From Bacillota bacterium (GTDB taxonomy: Bacteria > Bacillota > Sulfobacillia > Sulfobacillales > JAIMBI01): a stretch of DNA of 32,287 bases. This document shows, piece by piece, positions 8,412-17,306 of this stretch (position 1 is the first letter of the stretch; every line of letters starts with the position of its first letter). The position numbers and the translations under genes were made by a program. Below the pieces are notes generated by a model. The model worked only from the letters and a program-made list of their open reading frames with translations. It was not told the DNA's origin and made no database searches. The DNA is taken from contig JAJZWS010000034.1 in assembly GCA_021846565.1 (NCBI GenBank), positions 1 through 32,287 of the forward strand, in the 5' to 3' direction.

Positions 8412-9866
8412 CTAATACGCTCGCGCAAACACGGCGCGGACGGTCGCGGTCCGCCCGCACCCCAGGCACGGCCCCTCGGCCGCTGCTCCCTCGGGAGCCC
8501 ATTCTTCCGGAAACGGCAGGCACCGAATCGTCGCGCCGGTCTCCTGCTTCACACGCGTCTCGCAAACGGCGTCGCCGCACCAGTGGCTCCAAAAGAGGCC
8601 CCGCGTGCCCCGCGCCTGCACGGCGGCGCGCCCGTCCACCACGAAGCTCAGGCTGGTGCGAAACGTCTCCGCCTGCCGATACAGGTTCTGCTGAATTTCC
8701 CGCAGGGTTCGCGCCACTGCGCCTTCCGCCCCGGCCAGCGCGTCACGCCCGATGCTGGCCTTCTCCCCGGTGTCGCGGCGCACCAGCACCACCGACCCGG
8801 CCTGCAGGTCCCGGGGACCCAGCTCCACTCTGAGCGGCACGCCCCGCATCTCCCAGTCATTGTACTTCCACCCGGGGGTGTACTCCGGCCGGTCATCCAC
8901 GGTCACCCGCCACCCAGACAGCTCGGCCTTGAGCGCATGCGCGGCCGCCGTGATCCGTTCGCGGTCCTCCCCCTTGCCAATGGGAACAATCACCACCTGC
9001 ACTGGCGCGACGAGGGGGGGCAGGCGGAGTCCCCGATCGTCCCCGTGGAGCATGATGAGCGCGCCGATGAGCCGGTACGAGGTGCCCCACGACGTGGTCC
9101 AGCAGTGCCGCCGCACACCGTCCTCATCAAGAAACCCAATGTCGAAGGCTTTGGCAAAATTTTGACCGAGAAAGTGGGAGGTTCCGAGCTGCAGCGCCCG
9201 CCCATCCCCCATCAGGCCTTCCAAGGTCAGCGTGTTGACGGCACCGGCAAAGCGCTCTTCGGCCGACTTAGGGCCGGCCACCGTCGGAATCGCCAACTCC
9301 TGCTCGATGGTCTCCCGGTACACCCCAAGCATCTGGGCCGTTTCCGCCTCGGCTTCCGCCTGGGTCCGATGCGCGGTGTGCCCTTCCTGCCAAAGAAATT
9401 CCCGCGCCCGAAGAAATGGGCGGGTGGCTTTCTCCCACCGCACCACGCTGCACCATTGATTGATCAGCAGCGGCAAGTCGCGATACGACTCCACCCACCG
9501 GCTGTACATGGCCCCAATCATCGCCTCGGACGTGGGGCGGACCGCCAGCCGCTCCGCCAGCTCCTCGTCGCCGCCGTGCGTCACCCACGCCACCTCGGGG
9601 GCAAACCCTTCTACGTGGTCCGCTTCCTTCTGCAGGAGGCTTTCCGGGATCAAGACGGGGAAATAGGCGTTCTGATGCCCGGTGGCTTTGAACCGGGCGT
9701 CCATGAATTCTTGAATAAGTTCCCAGATCCGATAGCCATACGGCTTTAACACCGTGAAGCCCTTCACGGGGGCGTAGTCGATCAAATCGGCCTTGGTGAC
9801 CACGTCGACGTACCACTGCGAAAAGTCTTCGGATCTAGGAGTGATGTCCTTCAGCACCCGGTCCAC
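8412..9866 (-). CDS. proS: Prolyl-tRNA synthetase, archaeal/eukaryotic type
   Basis: ProRS charges tRNA-Pro with proline. At 484 residues, without the roughly 180-residue editing insertion of bacterial-type ProRS, this is the archaeal/eukaryotic (ProS3) form. It shows the N-terminal SEDFSQWYVDVVTKADL, class II motifs (VRPTSEAMIG; FLRAREFLWQEGHTAH; LIGALIMLHGDDRGL), an anticodon-binding domain (VQVVIVPIGKG), and a C-terminal domain with a Cys pair (CLGC) ending in Ala-Tyr, typical of this form. The GTG start at 9866 is nine bases after GGAGGAGG and lies inside the end of ispG (32-base overlap). The reading frame extends further upstream but only as antisense-like sequence inside ispG. The B. 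subtilis enzyme at this locus is the longer bacterial form. Confidence 0.95.
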   Translation of the reverse strand: MDRVLKDITPRSEDFSQWYVDVVTKADLIDYAPVKGFTVLKPYGYRIWELIQEFMDARFKATGHQNAYFPVLIPESLLQKEADHVEGFAPEVAWVTHGGDEELAERLAVRPTSEAMIGAMYSRWVESYRDLPLLINQWCSVVRWEKATRPFLRAREFLWQEGHTAHRTQAEAEAETAQMLGVYRETIEQELAIPTVAGPKSAEERFAGAVNTLTLEGLMGDGRALQLGTSHFLGQNFAKAFDIGFLDEDGVRRHCWTTSWGTSYRLIGALIMLHGDDRGLRLPPLVAPVQVVIVPIGKGEDRERITAAAHALKAELSGWRVTVDDRPEYTPGWKYNDWEMRGVPLRVELGPRDLQAGSVVLVRRDTGEKASIGRDALAGAEGAVARTLREIQQNLYRQAETFRTSLSFVVDGRAAVQARGTRGLFWSHWCGDAVCETRVKQETGATIRCLPFPEEWAPEGAAAEGPCLGCGRTATVRAVFARAY

Positions 9867-10917
9867 CTCGGCGGGCCTCCTCCAATACGTCTTGAACCTC
9901 TTGCCACACTTCGTCCACCATCGTCGCCTGCTCCACCCGGCGCACCCGCTCCCCCTTGCGGAACAGAAGCCCCATGTTCTTTCCGCCGGCGATGCCGACG
10001 TCCGCATCCTGCGCCTCGCCGGGTCCGTTCACCGCACAACCCATGATAGCCACGGTCAGCGGGTCGGACACTGTGGCCAGGCGGCGTTCCAACTGCTCCA
10101 CCACCGGCCACATGTCAAACTGAATCCGTCCGCATGTGGGGCAGGCGACAATGTCCACGCCGCGTTCACGAAGCTTCAGCGATTTGAGAATTTCCCACGC
10201 CACCCGGATCTCCTCTTCGCCGGGTCCGGTCAAGGACACGCGAATCGTGTCGCCGATGCCCTCCGCCAACAGCGTGCCAATGCCCACCGCCGACTTGATG
10301 GCCCCGGCAAACTGGGTGCCGGCCTCAGTCACCCCCACGTGCAGTGGGTAGTCCACCGTCTTCGCCATCAGGCGGTACGCGGCCAGCGTGGTGGGAACAT
10401 CCGACGCCTTGAGCGAGATGACAATGTCATGAAAATCGTGCTCCTCAAGGATGCGCACGTGTTTGAGCGCACTTTTCACCAGTGCCTCGGCCGTACGGCC
10501 CAGGTCCAGTTTCAACGTCTTCTCCAGCGAGCCCGCGTTGACGCCTACCCGGATGGGGATGGCCCGGGCCCGGGCTTCTTCCACGACGGTTTCCACGCGG
10601 CTCTTGTCCCCAATGTTGCCTGGGTTGAGCCGCAGCTTGTCAACCCCCTGGCGCATCACCTCCAATGCCAGCCGGTAGTCGAAGTGAATATCGGCCACCA
10701 CCGGGATCGGAGAGCCTTTCACAATGGGACCGACGGCCTGGGCTGCCTCCAGATCCGGCACCGCCACGCGGACAATCTCACAGCCCACGTCCACGTACCG
10801 TGCAATCTCGTCCAGAGTGGTCCGCACGTCGCGCGTGTCGCTCTTGGTCATGCCCTGCACGACTACCGGCGCTCCGCCGCCAACCTGCACATCTCGAACG
10901 TGAACGGCCCGCGTCAT
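9835..10917 (-). CDS. ispG: 4-hydroxy-3-methylbut-2-en-1-yl diphosphate synthase (IspG/GcpE)
   Basis: IspG is the [4Fe-4S] enzyme of the MEP pathway that turns 2-C-methylerythritol 2,4-cyclodiphosphate into HMBPP. The 360 residues match the compact bacterial form: a TIM-barrel start (VVVQGMTKSDTRD, VADIHFDYRLAL, LRLNPGNIGD) and a C-terminal cluster domain with Cys ligands in ACPTCGR and in GCAVNGPGEA. The ATG at 10917 has AGGAGG seven bases upstream, so the longer upstream extension is rejected. It lies between rseP and proS, close to dxr, an earlier enzyme of the same pathway. The order dxr-rseP-ispG is common in Clostridia. Confidence 0.96.
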   Translation of the reverse strand: MTRAVHVRDVQVGGGAPVVVQGMTKSDTRDVRTTLDEIARYVDVGCEIVRVAVPDLEAAQAVGPIVKGSPIPVVADIHFDYRLALEVMRQGVDKLRLNPGNIGDKSRVETVVEEARARAIPIRVGVNAGSLEKTLKLDLGRTAEALVKSALKHVRILEEHDFHDIVISLKASDVPTTLAAYRLMAKTVDYPLHVGVTEAGTQFAGAIKSAVGIGTLLAEGIGDTIRVSLTGPGEEEIRVAWEILKSLKLRERGVDIVACPTCGRIQFDMWPVVEQLERRLATVSDPLTVAIMGCAVNGPGEAQDADVGIAGGKNMGLLFRKGERVRRVEQATMVDEVWQEVQDVLEEARRGGPGAEGHHS

Positions 10918-10928
10918 GGCACCACCTC

Positions 10929-11954
10929 CTAATGGACCAATCGTAACAGATCGTGATAGGTCACGAAGAGGACGAACAGGACCAGGAACACGAACCCCAC
11001 CATGTGGATCATACCTTCTTTGACCGGGTCGAGCGGCCGGCGGCGAATGGCCTCGACGATCAGCAGCCACAGCTTGCTGCCATCGAGGACCGGAATCGGC
11101 AGCACGTTGAAGAGCCCCAGGTTGGCGGACAGCGCGGCCGCCAGCAGCAGCGTCGAGAGCCAGCCGGCCTGCACCGCTTGGCCCACCATCACGGCGATGC
11201 CCACCGGCCCGGACACGGCCAGTCCCAGCCGGCCCGTCACCAGCTGCACGAGCTGCGAGAACCAGGCCCCCGTGAACGCCACCGTCGCGGCGGCTCCGCT
11301 GCCAATCGCCGTGAAGATGGGCTGGTGCGTCGTGCGGTACGCCGGCTCAATGCCGATGATGCGCTGGTGGGCGGCGCGGTCGTAGCGCGTGTGCACCGTG
11401 ACCGTCCGTGTGGCGGCGCCCCGGCGCACCGTGATGGCCATCGCCTGGTGGTCGTGCCGCACGATGGCGCCCGACAGCTGGGTCCACGTGTGCACCGGCT
11501 GATGGTCGACAGCCACCACGCGATCTCCCGCCCGGAGCCCGGCTGCGTGGGCCGGGTACCCGGCCATGGCGACCCCGATAGTGGTCGTGGGCGTGGGCAT
11601 GCCGAGCGGCCCAAAAATAATGACGTACAGCACGGCGGCCAGCACCAGGTTCATGGCCGGTCCGGCCAAGATCACCGCAAACCGCTGCCACCGCGGCTTG
11701 TTGGGGTATGCTCGCGGATTGCGCGACGGCGCCTGGTCCAATTCCATACCGGCCATCCGGACATAGCCGCCCAGCGGAATGGCGCGGACGGCGTATTGGG
11801 TTTCGCCGCGCCGCCGGGTGATGAGGGCCGGCCCAAATCCCAGCGAAAACTCGTCCACCTGTACGCCCACGAGCTTGGCCACGAGGTAGTGGCCCAGCTC
11901 GTGCACCGACACGAGGACGCCAAACACCACCAGAAATCCCAGGACACTATCCAT
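10929..11954 (-). CDS. rseP: Site-2 intramembrane metalloprotease RseP/RasP
   Basis: This M50-family zinc protease cuts transmembrane segments of anti-sigma factors, signal-peptide remnants and other substrates in the membrane. The 341 residues show the active-site HELGH within the first membrane segment (about 18-24), a second conserved GGYVRMAG segment, and a membrane segment after PRWQRFAVILAGPAMN. One PDZ domain follows (about 125-200, HAAGLRAGDRVVAVD), then the third zinc ligand in NVLPIPVLDG and a C-terminal membrane helix. The ATG at 11954 overlaps the dxr stop by eight bases; its upstream AAGGGCGG is only a moderate ribosome-binding site. Confidence 0.95.
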   Translation of the reverse strand: MDSVLGFLVVFGVLVSVHELGHYLVAKLVGVQVDEFSLGFGPALITRRRGETQYAVRAIPLGGYVRMAGMELDQAPSRNPRAYPNKPRWQRFAVILAGPAMNLVLAAVLYVIIFGPLGMPTPTTTIGVAMAGYPAHAAGLRAGDRVVAVDHQPVHTWTQLSGAIVRHDHQAMAITVRRGAATRTVTVHTRYDRAAHQRIIGIEPAYRTTHQPIFTAIGSGAAATVAFTGAWFSQLVQLVTGRLGLAVSGPVGIAVMVGQAVQAGWLSTLLLAAALSANLGLFNVLPIPVLDGSKLWLLIVEAIRRRPLDPVKEGMIHMVGFVFLVLFVLFVTYHDLLRLVH

Positions 11955-13119
11955 GCTGCCGCCGCCCTTCTCCCCCGCCGGGGTGCCAGGCCCGCGCCGC
12001 CGCCCGCGCGTCAGCGTCGGCGGCCAAAATGTCCTCCAGCCCCGCGACCGGCGCCGCCGTCTGTCCGTCCAGCACGTCGGCGACGAGGTCCGATATGTCC
12101 AGGAACCGGAGCGCCCCCGCCAAAAAGCGCTCCACCGCCACCTCGTTAGCGGCATTCAGCACCACCGGTGCGCTGCCCCCCACCTTCCCGGCGCGGCGGG
12201 CTATCGCCACGCCGGGAAACACGTCGTGGTCGGGCTCCTCGAACGTGAGTCGGCCCACCGCGGCCAGGGCCAGCCAGGGCGTCTCCGGCACCTCCCACCG
12301 TTCGGGCCACGTCAGCGCCAGCTGAATGGGCACCCGCATATCGGGCATCCCCAGTTGTGCCAGCATCGCGCCATCGGGATACTCCACCAGCGAGTGCACC
12401 ACGGCTTCGGGGTGCACCACCACGTCAATCTGGTCGAGCGGTGCATCAAACAGCCAGTGCGCCTCCAGTACCTCCAAGCCCTTATTCATCAGCGTGGCAC
12501 TGTCAACGGTGTTCTTTCTGCCCATACGCCACACGGGATGGTTCAGCGCAGCCGCCGCCTCGACCTGAGCGAGCCTGGCGCGGTCCCAGCCGCGAAACGG
12601 GCCACCGGTGGCGGTGATGATCAGGCGGCGAAAAGGGTGTGCGGGCTCTCCCAGCGCCTGAAAGATCGCGGAGTGCTCTGAATCCATCGGCAGCAGGCGG
12701 CCCCCACCCCGGCGCACGGCCTCGCGAATGAGACCACCGGCCGCCACCATGGTCTCCTTGTTGGCGAGGCCCAGCCGATGGCCGCGGTTGGCCGCCGCCA
12801 ACGTGGGGGCGAGGCCCACAAACCCACTCATGGCCGCCACCACCGTGGCGGCCGGCTCGTCTTCGACGCGCGTGATGACGCGGTCCATGCCTGCGTCCAC
12901 AACTGTACCGGCCGGCACACGGACCCTAAGCCGAGCCGCCGCGTCGGGGTCAGTCAGCACCACCCAGGCTGGCTGGAGTCGCTGCACCAGCGCCGCCATC
13001 CCGTCCACGTCCCGATGCGCCACTAGGCCGCGCACCCGGAGCCGGTCGGGATGCGCCGCCACCACGTCGGCCGTCTGCCGCCCGATGGAGCCCGTGGCTC
13101 CCAGCACCACCACGTTCAC
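11947..13119 (-). CDS. dxr: 1-deoxy-D-xylulose 5-phosphate reductoisomerase
   Basis: Dxr (IspC) converts DXP to 2-C-methyl-D-erythritol 4-phosphate with NADPH, the committed MEP-pathway step. The 390 residues begin with the Rossmann motif VLGATGSIGRQT. They then show ANKETMVAAGGLI, the substrate and metal region MDSEHSAIFQAL, and MGRKNTVDSATLMNKGLE with acidic ligands, all in the expected order. The GTG at 13119 is eight bases after AGGAGG. A GTG three codons earlier lies almost on top of that motif and is rejected. Together with ispG and uppS it links isoprenoid supply to the undecaprenyl lipid carrier. Confidence 0.96.
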   Translation of the reverse strand: MNVVVLGATGSIGRQTADVVAAHPDRLRVRGLVAHRDVDGMAALVQRLQPAWVVLTDPDAAARLRVRVPAGTVVDAGMDRVITRVEDEPAATVVAAMSGFVGLAPTLAAANRGHRLGLANKETMVAAGGLIREAVRRGGGRLLPMDSEHSAIFQALGEPAHPFRRLIITATGGPFRGWDRARLAQVEAAAALNHPVWRMGRKNTVDSATLMNKGLEVLEAHWLFDAPLDQIDVVVHPEAVVHSLVEYPDGAMLAQLGMPDMRVPIQLALTWPERWEVPETPWLALAAVGRLTFEEPDHDVFPGVAIARRAGKVGGSAPVVLNAANEVAVERFLAGALRFLDISDLVADVLDGQTAAPVAGLEDILAADADARAAARAWHPGGGEGRRQHG

Positions 13120-13155
13120 GCGCCACACCTCCTCAGAAACCTCGCCCCCACGTCG

Positions 13156-14202
13156 TCAGGCTTTGACAAAGGGCGGCAGGCCCGCCGCTCGCGCCGCCGC
13201 TTTCAACACCACCGCCGTGATGGGCCCCACCACAAACCCAATGGGCCCAAACAGCTGGATCCCTACGTACAACGCCACCAGCGCCGCCAGGGGGTGCAAC
13301 CCGGTCCCGGAGCCCAACAGGCGGGGTTCGATGAGCTGGCGCACCAGCGCGACGCCCGCCAGCACCACCAGCAGCTCCAGCCCCGCGACCGGCTGCCCGA
13401 TGATGAACATCACGGCCGCCCACGGCGCCAGCAGCGCCGTCGGGCCCAAAAACGGGATCAAGTCCAACAGGCCCGCCACCAGCCCCAACAACACGGCATA
13501 GTGTGATCCATAGAGCAGGAGGCCAATGGTCGTACCCGCAGCCGTCGTGGCCACCAGAAACAACTGCGCCCGCAGGAACCCCAAGGTGCCGCGCACCACC
13601 TCCGTGCGGAGTGTGGGCAGGCGATGCTGCATCCCCGGCGGCAGGACCCACTCCAGCATAGCGCCTACGACGCGTTTGTCACGAATCAGGAAAAACGCGG
13701 CCACCACGGCCAGCACAGCCACCAGGAGAACGTTGGGCAGACCCAGCAACACCACCAGCAGGGTGTGCAGCACCGTGGCGGTAATTTTGTACGCAGTCGT
13801 AATTTGGCTGTGCACCAGCGACTGCACACTGGGCAACTTGACATGCCCCACGCGCACCACGTCGTCGACGAGGCTTTCCAGCACCGGCTGGGCACTTTTC
13901 ACCAAGCCAGGCAGTTGGGTGGTCAAACTCGCCAGCTCGCGCACCAGCACGCTCACCAAAAGGCCCAAGCCAGCCAGCACCCCGCCCAGCACCGCCACCA
14001 TGGACGCCACCGTGGCGAGCCACCGAGGCAGTCCCACGCGCTCCCCCAAAGCCACCACCGGGTCCAGCAGGGCGGCCAGAAACGCAGCAATCACAAACGG
14101 GACCGTGTAGGGCACGACAAAGCGCCAAAACACAAACGCCGCCACCAAGAGGAGCCCCCAAGTCGCGAGCGCCTTCAAATAGCGCTGGTTGTCTGCCCCC
14201 AT
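13156..14202 (-). CDS. AI-2E family membrane protein (YtvI/PerM-like)
   Basis: The 348-residue protein has the AI-2E/PerM pattern: paired N-terminal helices (about 12-45), a helix near 60-90, and a polar extracytoplasmic stretch (about 90-150). Then follow a helix (about 155-180), the FFLIRDKRVV segment, and a C-terminal group of helices with LLDLIPFLGP, characteristic of the family. Family members have been linked to export of small molecules and ions or to sporulation (YtvI); the substrate here is unknown. It is inserted between cdsA and dxr, where B. subtilis has no such gene. The ATG at 14202 follows GGGGGGA. Confidence 0.88.
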   Translation of the reverse strand: MGADNQRYLKALATWGLLLVAAFVFWRFVVPYTVPFVIAAFLAALLDPVVALGERVGLPRWLATVASMVAVLGGVLAGLGLLVSVLVRELASLTTQLPGLVKSAQPVLESLVDDVVRVGHVKLPSVQSLVHSQITTAYKITATVLHTLLVVLLGLPNVLLVAVLAVVAAFFLIRDKRVVGAMLEWVLPPGMQHRLPTLRTEVVRGTLGFLRAQLFLVATTAAGTTIGLLLYGSHYAVLLGLVAGLLDLIPFLGPTALLAPWAAVMFIIGQPVAGLELLVVLAGVALVRQLIEPRLLGSGTGLHPLAALVALYVGIQLFGPIGFVVGPITAVVLKAAARAAGLPPFVKA

Positions 14203-14233
14203 GACGTCCCCCCTTGTGGCACGGCGCGTCGTT

Positions 14234-15052
14234 TTAGCTGAGGCCCATCCCTCTCAGCAAGTAGTATGCGGCGGGCAGGGCAAACAAGGCCGAGTCCAAC
14301 CGGTCCAGCACCCCGCCGTGACCCGGAAGAATTGCCCCCGCGTCCTTGGCATCCACGAAGCGCTTCAGGTTCGATTCCACCAAATCACCGAGCTGGCTGG
14401 CGACGGCGATCCCCAGAGCCACGACCAGTCCCGGACCCAGGGCCCCCACCAGCCACGTGGACAGGAGTCCCCCCGCGAGCACGCCGCCGCACAATCCGGC
14501 CAACGATCCTTCCCAGGTTTTGCCGGGCGACACGCGTGGGAACATGCGCCGCCGCCCATAGCTGTTGCCGACAAAGTACGCGGCGGCATCCGTGGCCCAG
14601 ACGGTCAACAGCACAAACACTGTCAGGGGCAACCCATGGGGCAGTTCTCGAATGCGCGGCAGGAAGGACATGAGCCCGCCGATATACAGCGCACCAAACA
14701 CGGCGCTCTGCCCCGTCAGAAAGCCCCGTTGGTTGTCATCCCCCCCCAGCCCAAACAGCGCCGCCAGGAAAAAGAGGCCCACCACCACAGGAAGCAGGGG
14801 CCAGTGAAAGGCGACGGCGGCCATAAGCCCCGTCACCAGCGTACCCAGCGCCCAGATGGGCAGCTCCAGTCGCCGACGCATCAAGAGACCAGAAAATTCG
14901 AAGCTCATCAGGAGCGCCAGAGCCCAACTCAATAGCCACAGCGGCCAGCCTCCCAGCCAAACCAGGCCCAACAACACCGGTCCTCCCACGCCCGCCGTGA
15001 TGAACCGGCGGCGGAGCGCCTCCCACCGCCCCGTCTCAGGAGTGGCTGCCAT
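14234..15052 (-). CDS. cdsA: Phosphatidate cytidylyltransferase
   Basis: CdsA makes CDP-diacylglycerol from CTP and phosphatidate, the precursor of all major phospholipids. The 272-residue membrane protein has about eight hydrophobic segments. The full family signature is at its C-terminus: SNLKRF, then KDAG, then LPGHGGVLDRLDS, with the essential Lys, Asp and His residues. The ATG at 15052 overlaps the end of uppS by 17 bases and follows AGGG by nine bases; an upstream extension inside uppS is rejected. The uppS-cdsA pair is conserved across bacteria. Confidence 0.96.
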   Translation of the reverse strand: MAATPETGRWEALRRRFITAGVGGPVLLGLVWLGGWPLWLLSWALALLMSFEFSGLLMRRRLELPIWALGTLVTGLMAAVAFHWPLLPVVVGLFFLAALFGLGGDDNQRGFLTGQSAVFGALYIGGLMSFLPRIRELPHGLPLTVFVLLTVWATDAAAYFVGNSYGRRRMFPRVSPGKTWEGSLAGLCGGVLAGGLLSTWLVGALGPGLVVALGIAVASQLGDLVESNLKRFVDAKDAGAILPGHGGVLDRLDSALFALPAAYYLLRGMGLS

Positions 15053-15773
15053 AACGCCGATCCCTGCTGGCAAAGGCCAACAGCGCCTGCTGCAGATGCT
15101 CCACCCCAAAATCGGGCCAGAACGTGTCTGTCACCCACAATTCGGTATAGGCCGACTGCCACAGCAGAAAATTTGACAAGCGCTCCTCGCCGCTCGCGCG
15201 GATCAGCAGGTCCGGGTCCGGCAGCGCATGGGTGTCTAGCAAGCTGGCAAACATCTGCTCATCCACCGCCCCGAGGGACACCCGACCGGCTTGCACGAAC
15301 CGCACCAGCTTTTTGGCGGCGCGCACAATCTCCGCCCGGCCTCCGTAGTTCAGGGCCAAGGTGAGAAGCAACCGCTCGCCTCCTGCCGTGTTCGTCAATG
15401 CGCGGCGGAGTGCCTCCTGGGACGCTTGGGGCAACACCGACAGGTCGCCGATGGTGGCGAGCCTCACGCCTTCGGCGGCCAGTTCCGGGGTCTCGCTCTC
15501 CAAAAACTCCACCAAGAGGCTCATGAGAGCCGAAACTTCTGACGCCGGCCGCCGCCAGTTTTCCGTAGAAAACGCGTACACGGTCAACATCTCCACGCCC
15601 AAGTTCGGCGCTCCCCGCACCACCCGCCGCAACGCTTCGATGCCGGCGCGGTGGCCGTCCTCGCGCGGCAACCCCCGCTGGGCAGCCCAGCGGCCGTTGC
15701 CGTCCATGATAATCGCCACGTGGCGGGCGCGGCCCGAGCCGGCGGCCTCCTTGCCCTGCGTCACTCCATCCAC
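15036..15773 (-). CDS. uppS: Undecaprenyl diphosphate synthase
   Basis: UppS (cis-prenyltransferase) builds the C55 carrier lipid for cell-wall synthesis from farnesyl diphosphate and isopentenyl diphosphate. The 245 residues carry the P-loop-like IIMDGNGRWA with the catalytic Asp, the FSTENWRRP segment, and the C-terminal LLIRASGEERLSNFLLW and ELWVTDTFWPDF motifs that bind the homoallylic substrate. The GTG start at 15773 has GGAGGAGG rather far upstream (about 13 bases); a GTG at 15764, next to GGATGGA, is an alternative that loses three residues. The product uses isoprenoid units from the Dxr/IspG pathway encoded further along the cluster. Confidence 0.95.
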   Translation of the reverse strand: MDGVTQGKEAAGSGRARHVAIIMDGNGRWAAQRGLPREDGHRAGIEALRRVVRGAPNLGVEMLTVYAFSTENWRRPASEVSALMSLLVEFLESETPELAAEGVRLATIGDLSVLPQASQEALRRALTNTAGGERLLLTLALNYGGRAEIVRAAKKLVRFVQAGRVSLGAVDEQMFASLLDTHALPDPDLLIRASGEERLSNFLLWQSAYTELWVTDTFWPDFGVEHLQQALLAFASRDRRYGSHS

Positions 15774-15801
15774 CCTGGGCCGCGTCCTCCTCCCCGGCGA
15801 G

Positions 15802-15999
15802 TCACGCCCGAAACGCTGCCACCGTCACTAGCCAGCCAGCCGCGCTCCTCCGCACGCGCACCACGCGCCACACGGGGTTGGGCAAGGGCCGAGCCACTAT
15901 ACCCACCCCGGTGCGCTCCACCGTCCAGTCGGCCGGACTGGAGCCCCCAGCCAGCGCTTGGCCCAGCTTCGGCCCGGGGTCACGGATTGAGGAGATCAT
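15802..15999 (-). CDS. Small unknown protein between frr and uppS
   Basis: I do not recognise this 65-residue ORF. It starts at an ATG that overlaps the last codons of frr by 20 bases and ends 28 bases before uppS, filling the gap exactly. About 80 percent of its codons end in G or C, as in the real genes around it. The C-terminal half (GVGIVARPLPNPVWRVVRV, then GWLVTVAAF) alternates hydrophobic and basic residues and looks like beta strands. There is no clear ribosome-binding site, so translation may depend on coupling to frr, or may begin at an internal GTG. It has no signal peptide or membrane segment. Confidence 0.5.
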   Translation of the reverse strand: MISSIRDPGPKLGQALAGGSSPADWTVERTGVGIVARPLPNPVWRVVRVRRSAAGWLVTVAAFRA

Positions 16000-16531
16000 G
16001 TTCTTTCGCCGCCGCCAACTCTTCCAGTTGGTGCGTGTACCGATCGGTCAGCTTCTGCAACTGGTCCAAAAGGCGGCGACTGTCGTCTTCCGGCAGGGTC
16101 TTGTCGGCCTTGATAGCGTCCTGGACTTCCCGGCGGACGTTGCGCAGCGACACGCGCTCATCCTCCAGCCGCCGCTTCAACTGCCGCACCAGGTCCCGAC
16201 GGCGGTCCTCCGTGAGCGCCGGGACGGACAGGCGAATCACCGACCCGTCCACTCGAATCCCGAGGCCCAGGTCCGCCTTCTGGATCGCCTTCTCGATAGC
16301 GGGCACCGATCCCTTGTCGAACGGTTGCACGACCAGCAGTCGGGGCTCCGGAACCGCCACCTGGCCAAGGTGGGGCAGCGGCGTGGCCGTGCCGTAATAG
16401 TCCACCAGGACCTTGTCCAACAGAGCGGGATGCGCCCGCCCTGCCCGCATGCCTTGGAGTTCCCGCTGAAAAAACTCAATGGTGCGGGCCATTTTTTCTT
16501 CGGCGCCCGCGAGGCGGTCCGCCTCAGACAT
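15980..16531 (-). CDS. frr: Ribosome recycling factor
   Basis: RRF works with EF-G to split post-termination ribosomes. The 183 residues match the family length (about 185) and its two-domain build. It begins with the helical arm ([20 protein letters not shown]). The beta/alpha domain ([36 protein letters not shown]) follows, and then the long basic and acidic C-terminal helices ([20 protein letters not shown]). The ATG at 16531 is nine bases after AGGAG; the two ATG codons before it lie too close to that motif. It overlaps the pyrH stop by eight bases, so the two are probably coupled. Confidence 0.96.
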   Translation of the reverse strand: MSEADRLAGAEEKMARTIEFFQRELQGMRAGRAHPALLDKVLVDYYGTATPLPHLGQVAVPEPRLLVVQPFDKGSVPAIEKAIQKADLGLGIRVDGSVIRLSVPALTEDRRRDLVRQLKRRLEDERVSLRNVRREVQDAIKADKTLPEDDSRRLLDQLQKLTDRYTHQLEELAAAKEHDLLNP

Positions 16532-17279
16532 GCGCATCATCTCCTGATCCCACTAATGTGCCGATGCTCTCGCCCAAGATCACCTTGCGGATGTTGCCAT
16601 ACACGTTCAGGTCAAAAATGACAATGGGGATGCGGTTGTCCATGCAGAGCGAAATGGCCGTGGCGTCCATCACCCGCAGGTTCTGCTTCAGAACATCCAG
16701 ATACGCGATTTCATCCAACAGCTTCGCGCCCGGATGCGTGCGGGGGTCTGCGTCAAACATGCCCGGCTCCTTGGTAGCTTTCAGCATGACGTCGGCTTCA
16801 ATCTCGGCCGCCCGCAACGCGGCCGTCGTGTCGGTGGAAAAGTAGGGGTTGCCGTTGCCGGCCGCAAAGATCACCACGCGGCCTTGCTCCAGGTGCGCGA
16901 GCGCCTTGCGGCGGATGTACGGCTCCGCCACTTCTTTCATTTCAATCGCCGTCTGCACGCGGACCGCCACGCCGTGCTGCTCGAGGGCGTCCATAAGCGC
17001 CAAACCGTTCATGACCGTGGCCAGCATCCCGATGTAGTCCGCCGTCGCGCGGTCCATGCCCTGCGAGCTTCCCGCCAAGCCACGCCAGAAGTTGCCGCCG
17101 CCGACGACCACGCCCACCTGCACCCCCAGCGCCAGCACCTCGGCAATCTGACGGGCTACACTGTCCACCGTCACCGGATCGATGCCGAAGCCCGTCTGGC
17201 CGGCCAGCGCCTCCCCGGAAATCTTAAGCACCACGCGTCGGTAACGGGGTCCGGTTCCCTCACGCCGTTCGTTCAGCAC
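16524..17279 (-). CDS. pyrH: UMP kinase
   Basis: PyrH phosphorylates UMP to UDP with ATP. It is a hexameric amino-acid-kinase-fold enzyme unrelated to eukaryotic UMP/CMP kinases. The 251 residues show [12 protein letters not shown], the GGGNFWRG phosphate loop, [20 protein letters not shown], and [20 protein letters not shown] near the nucleotide site. The GTG at 17279 is four bases after GGGAGG. It sits between tsf and frr, as in most bacteria. Confidence 0.96.
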   Translation of the reverse strand: MLNERREGTGPRYRRVVLKISGEALAGQTGFGIDPVTVDSVARQIAEVLALGVQVGVVVGGGNFWRGLAGSSQGMDRATADYIGMLATVMNGLALMDALEQHGVAVRVQTAIEMKEVAEPYIRRKALAHLEQGRVVIFAAGNGNPYFSTDTTAALRAAEIEADVMLKATKEPGMFDADPRTHPGAKLLDEIAYLDVLKQNLRVMDATAISLCMDNRIPIVIFDLNVYGNIRKVILGESIGTLVGSGDDAHV

Positions 17280-17306
17280 GATGCCTCCCTCGCCCGTCGG
17301 GCACGT

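Noticed and set aside
10953-12149. A 398-codon plus-strand ORF
   Set aside because: It is antisense to rseP and the end of dxr, and rich in His and Arg without motifs.
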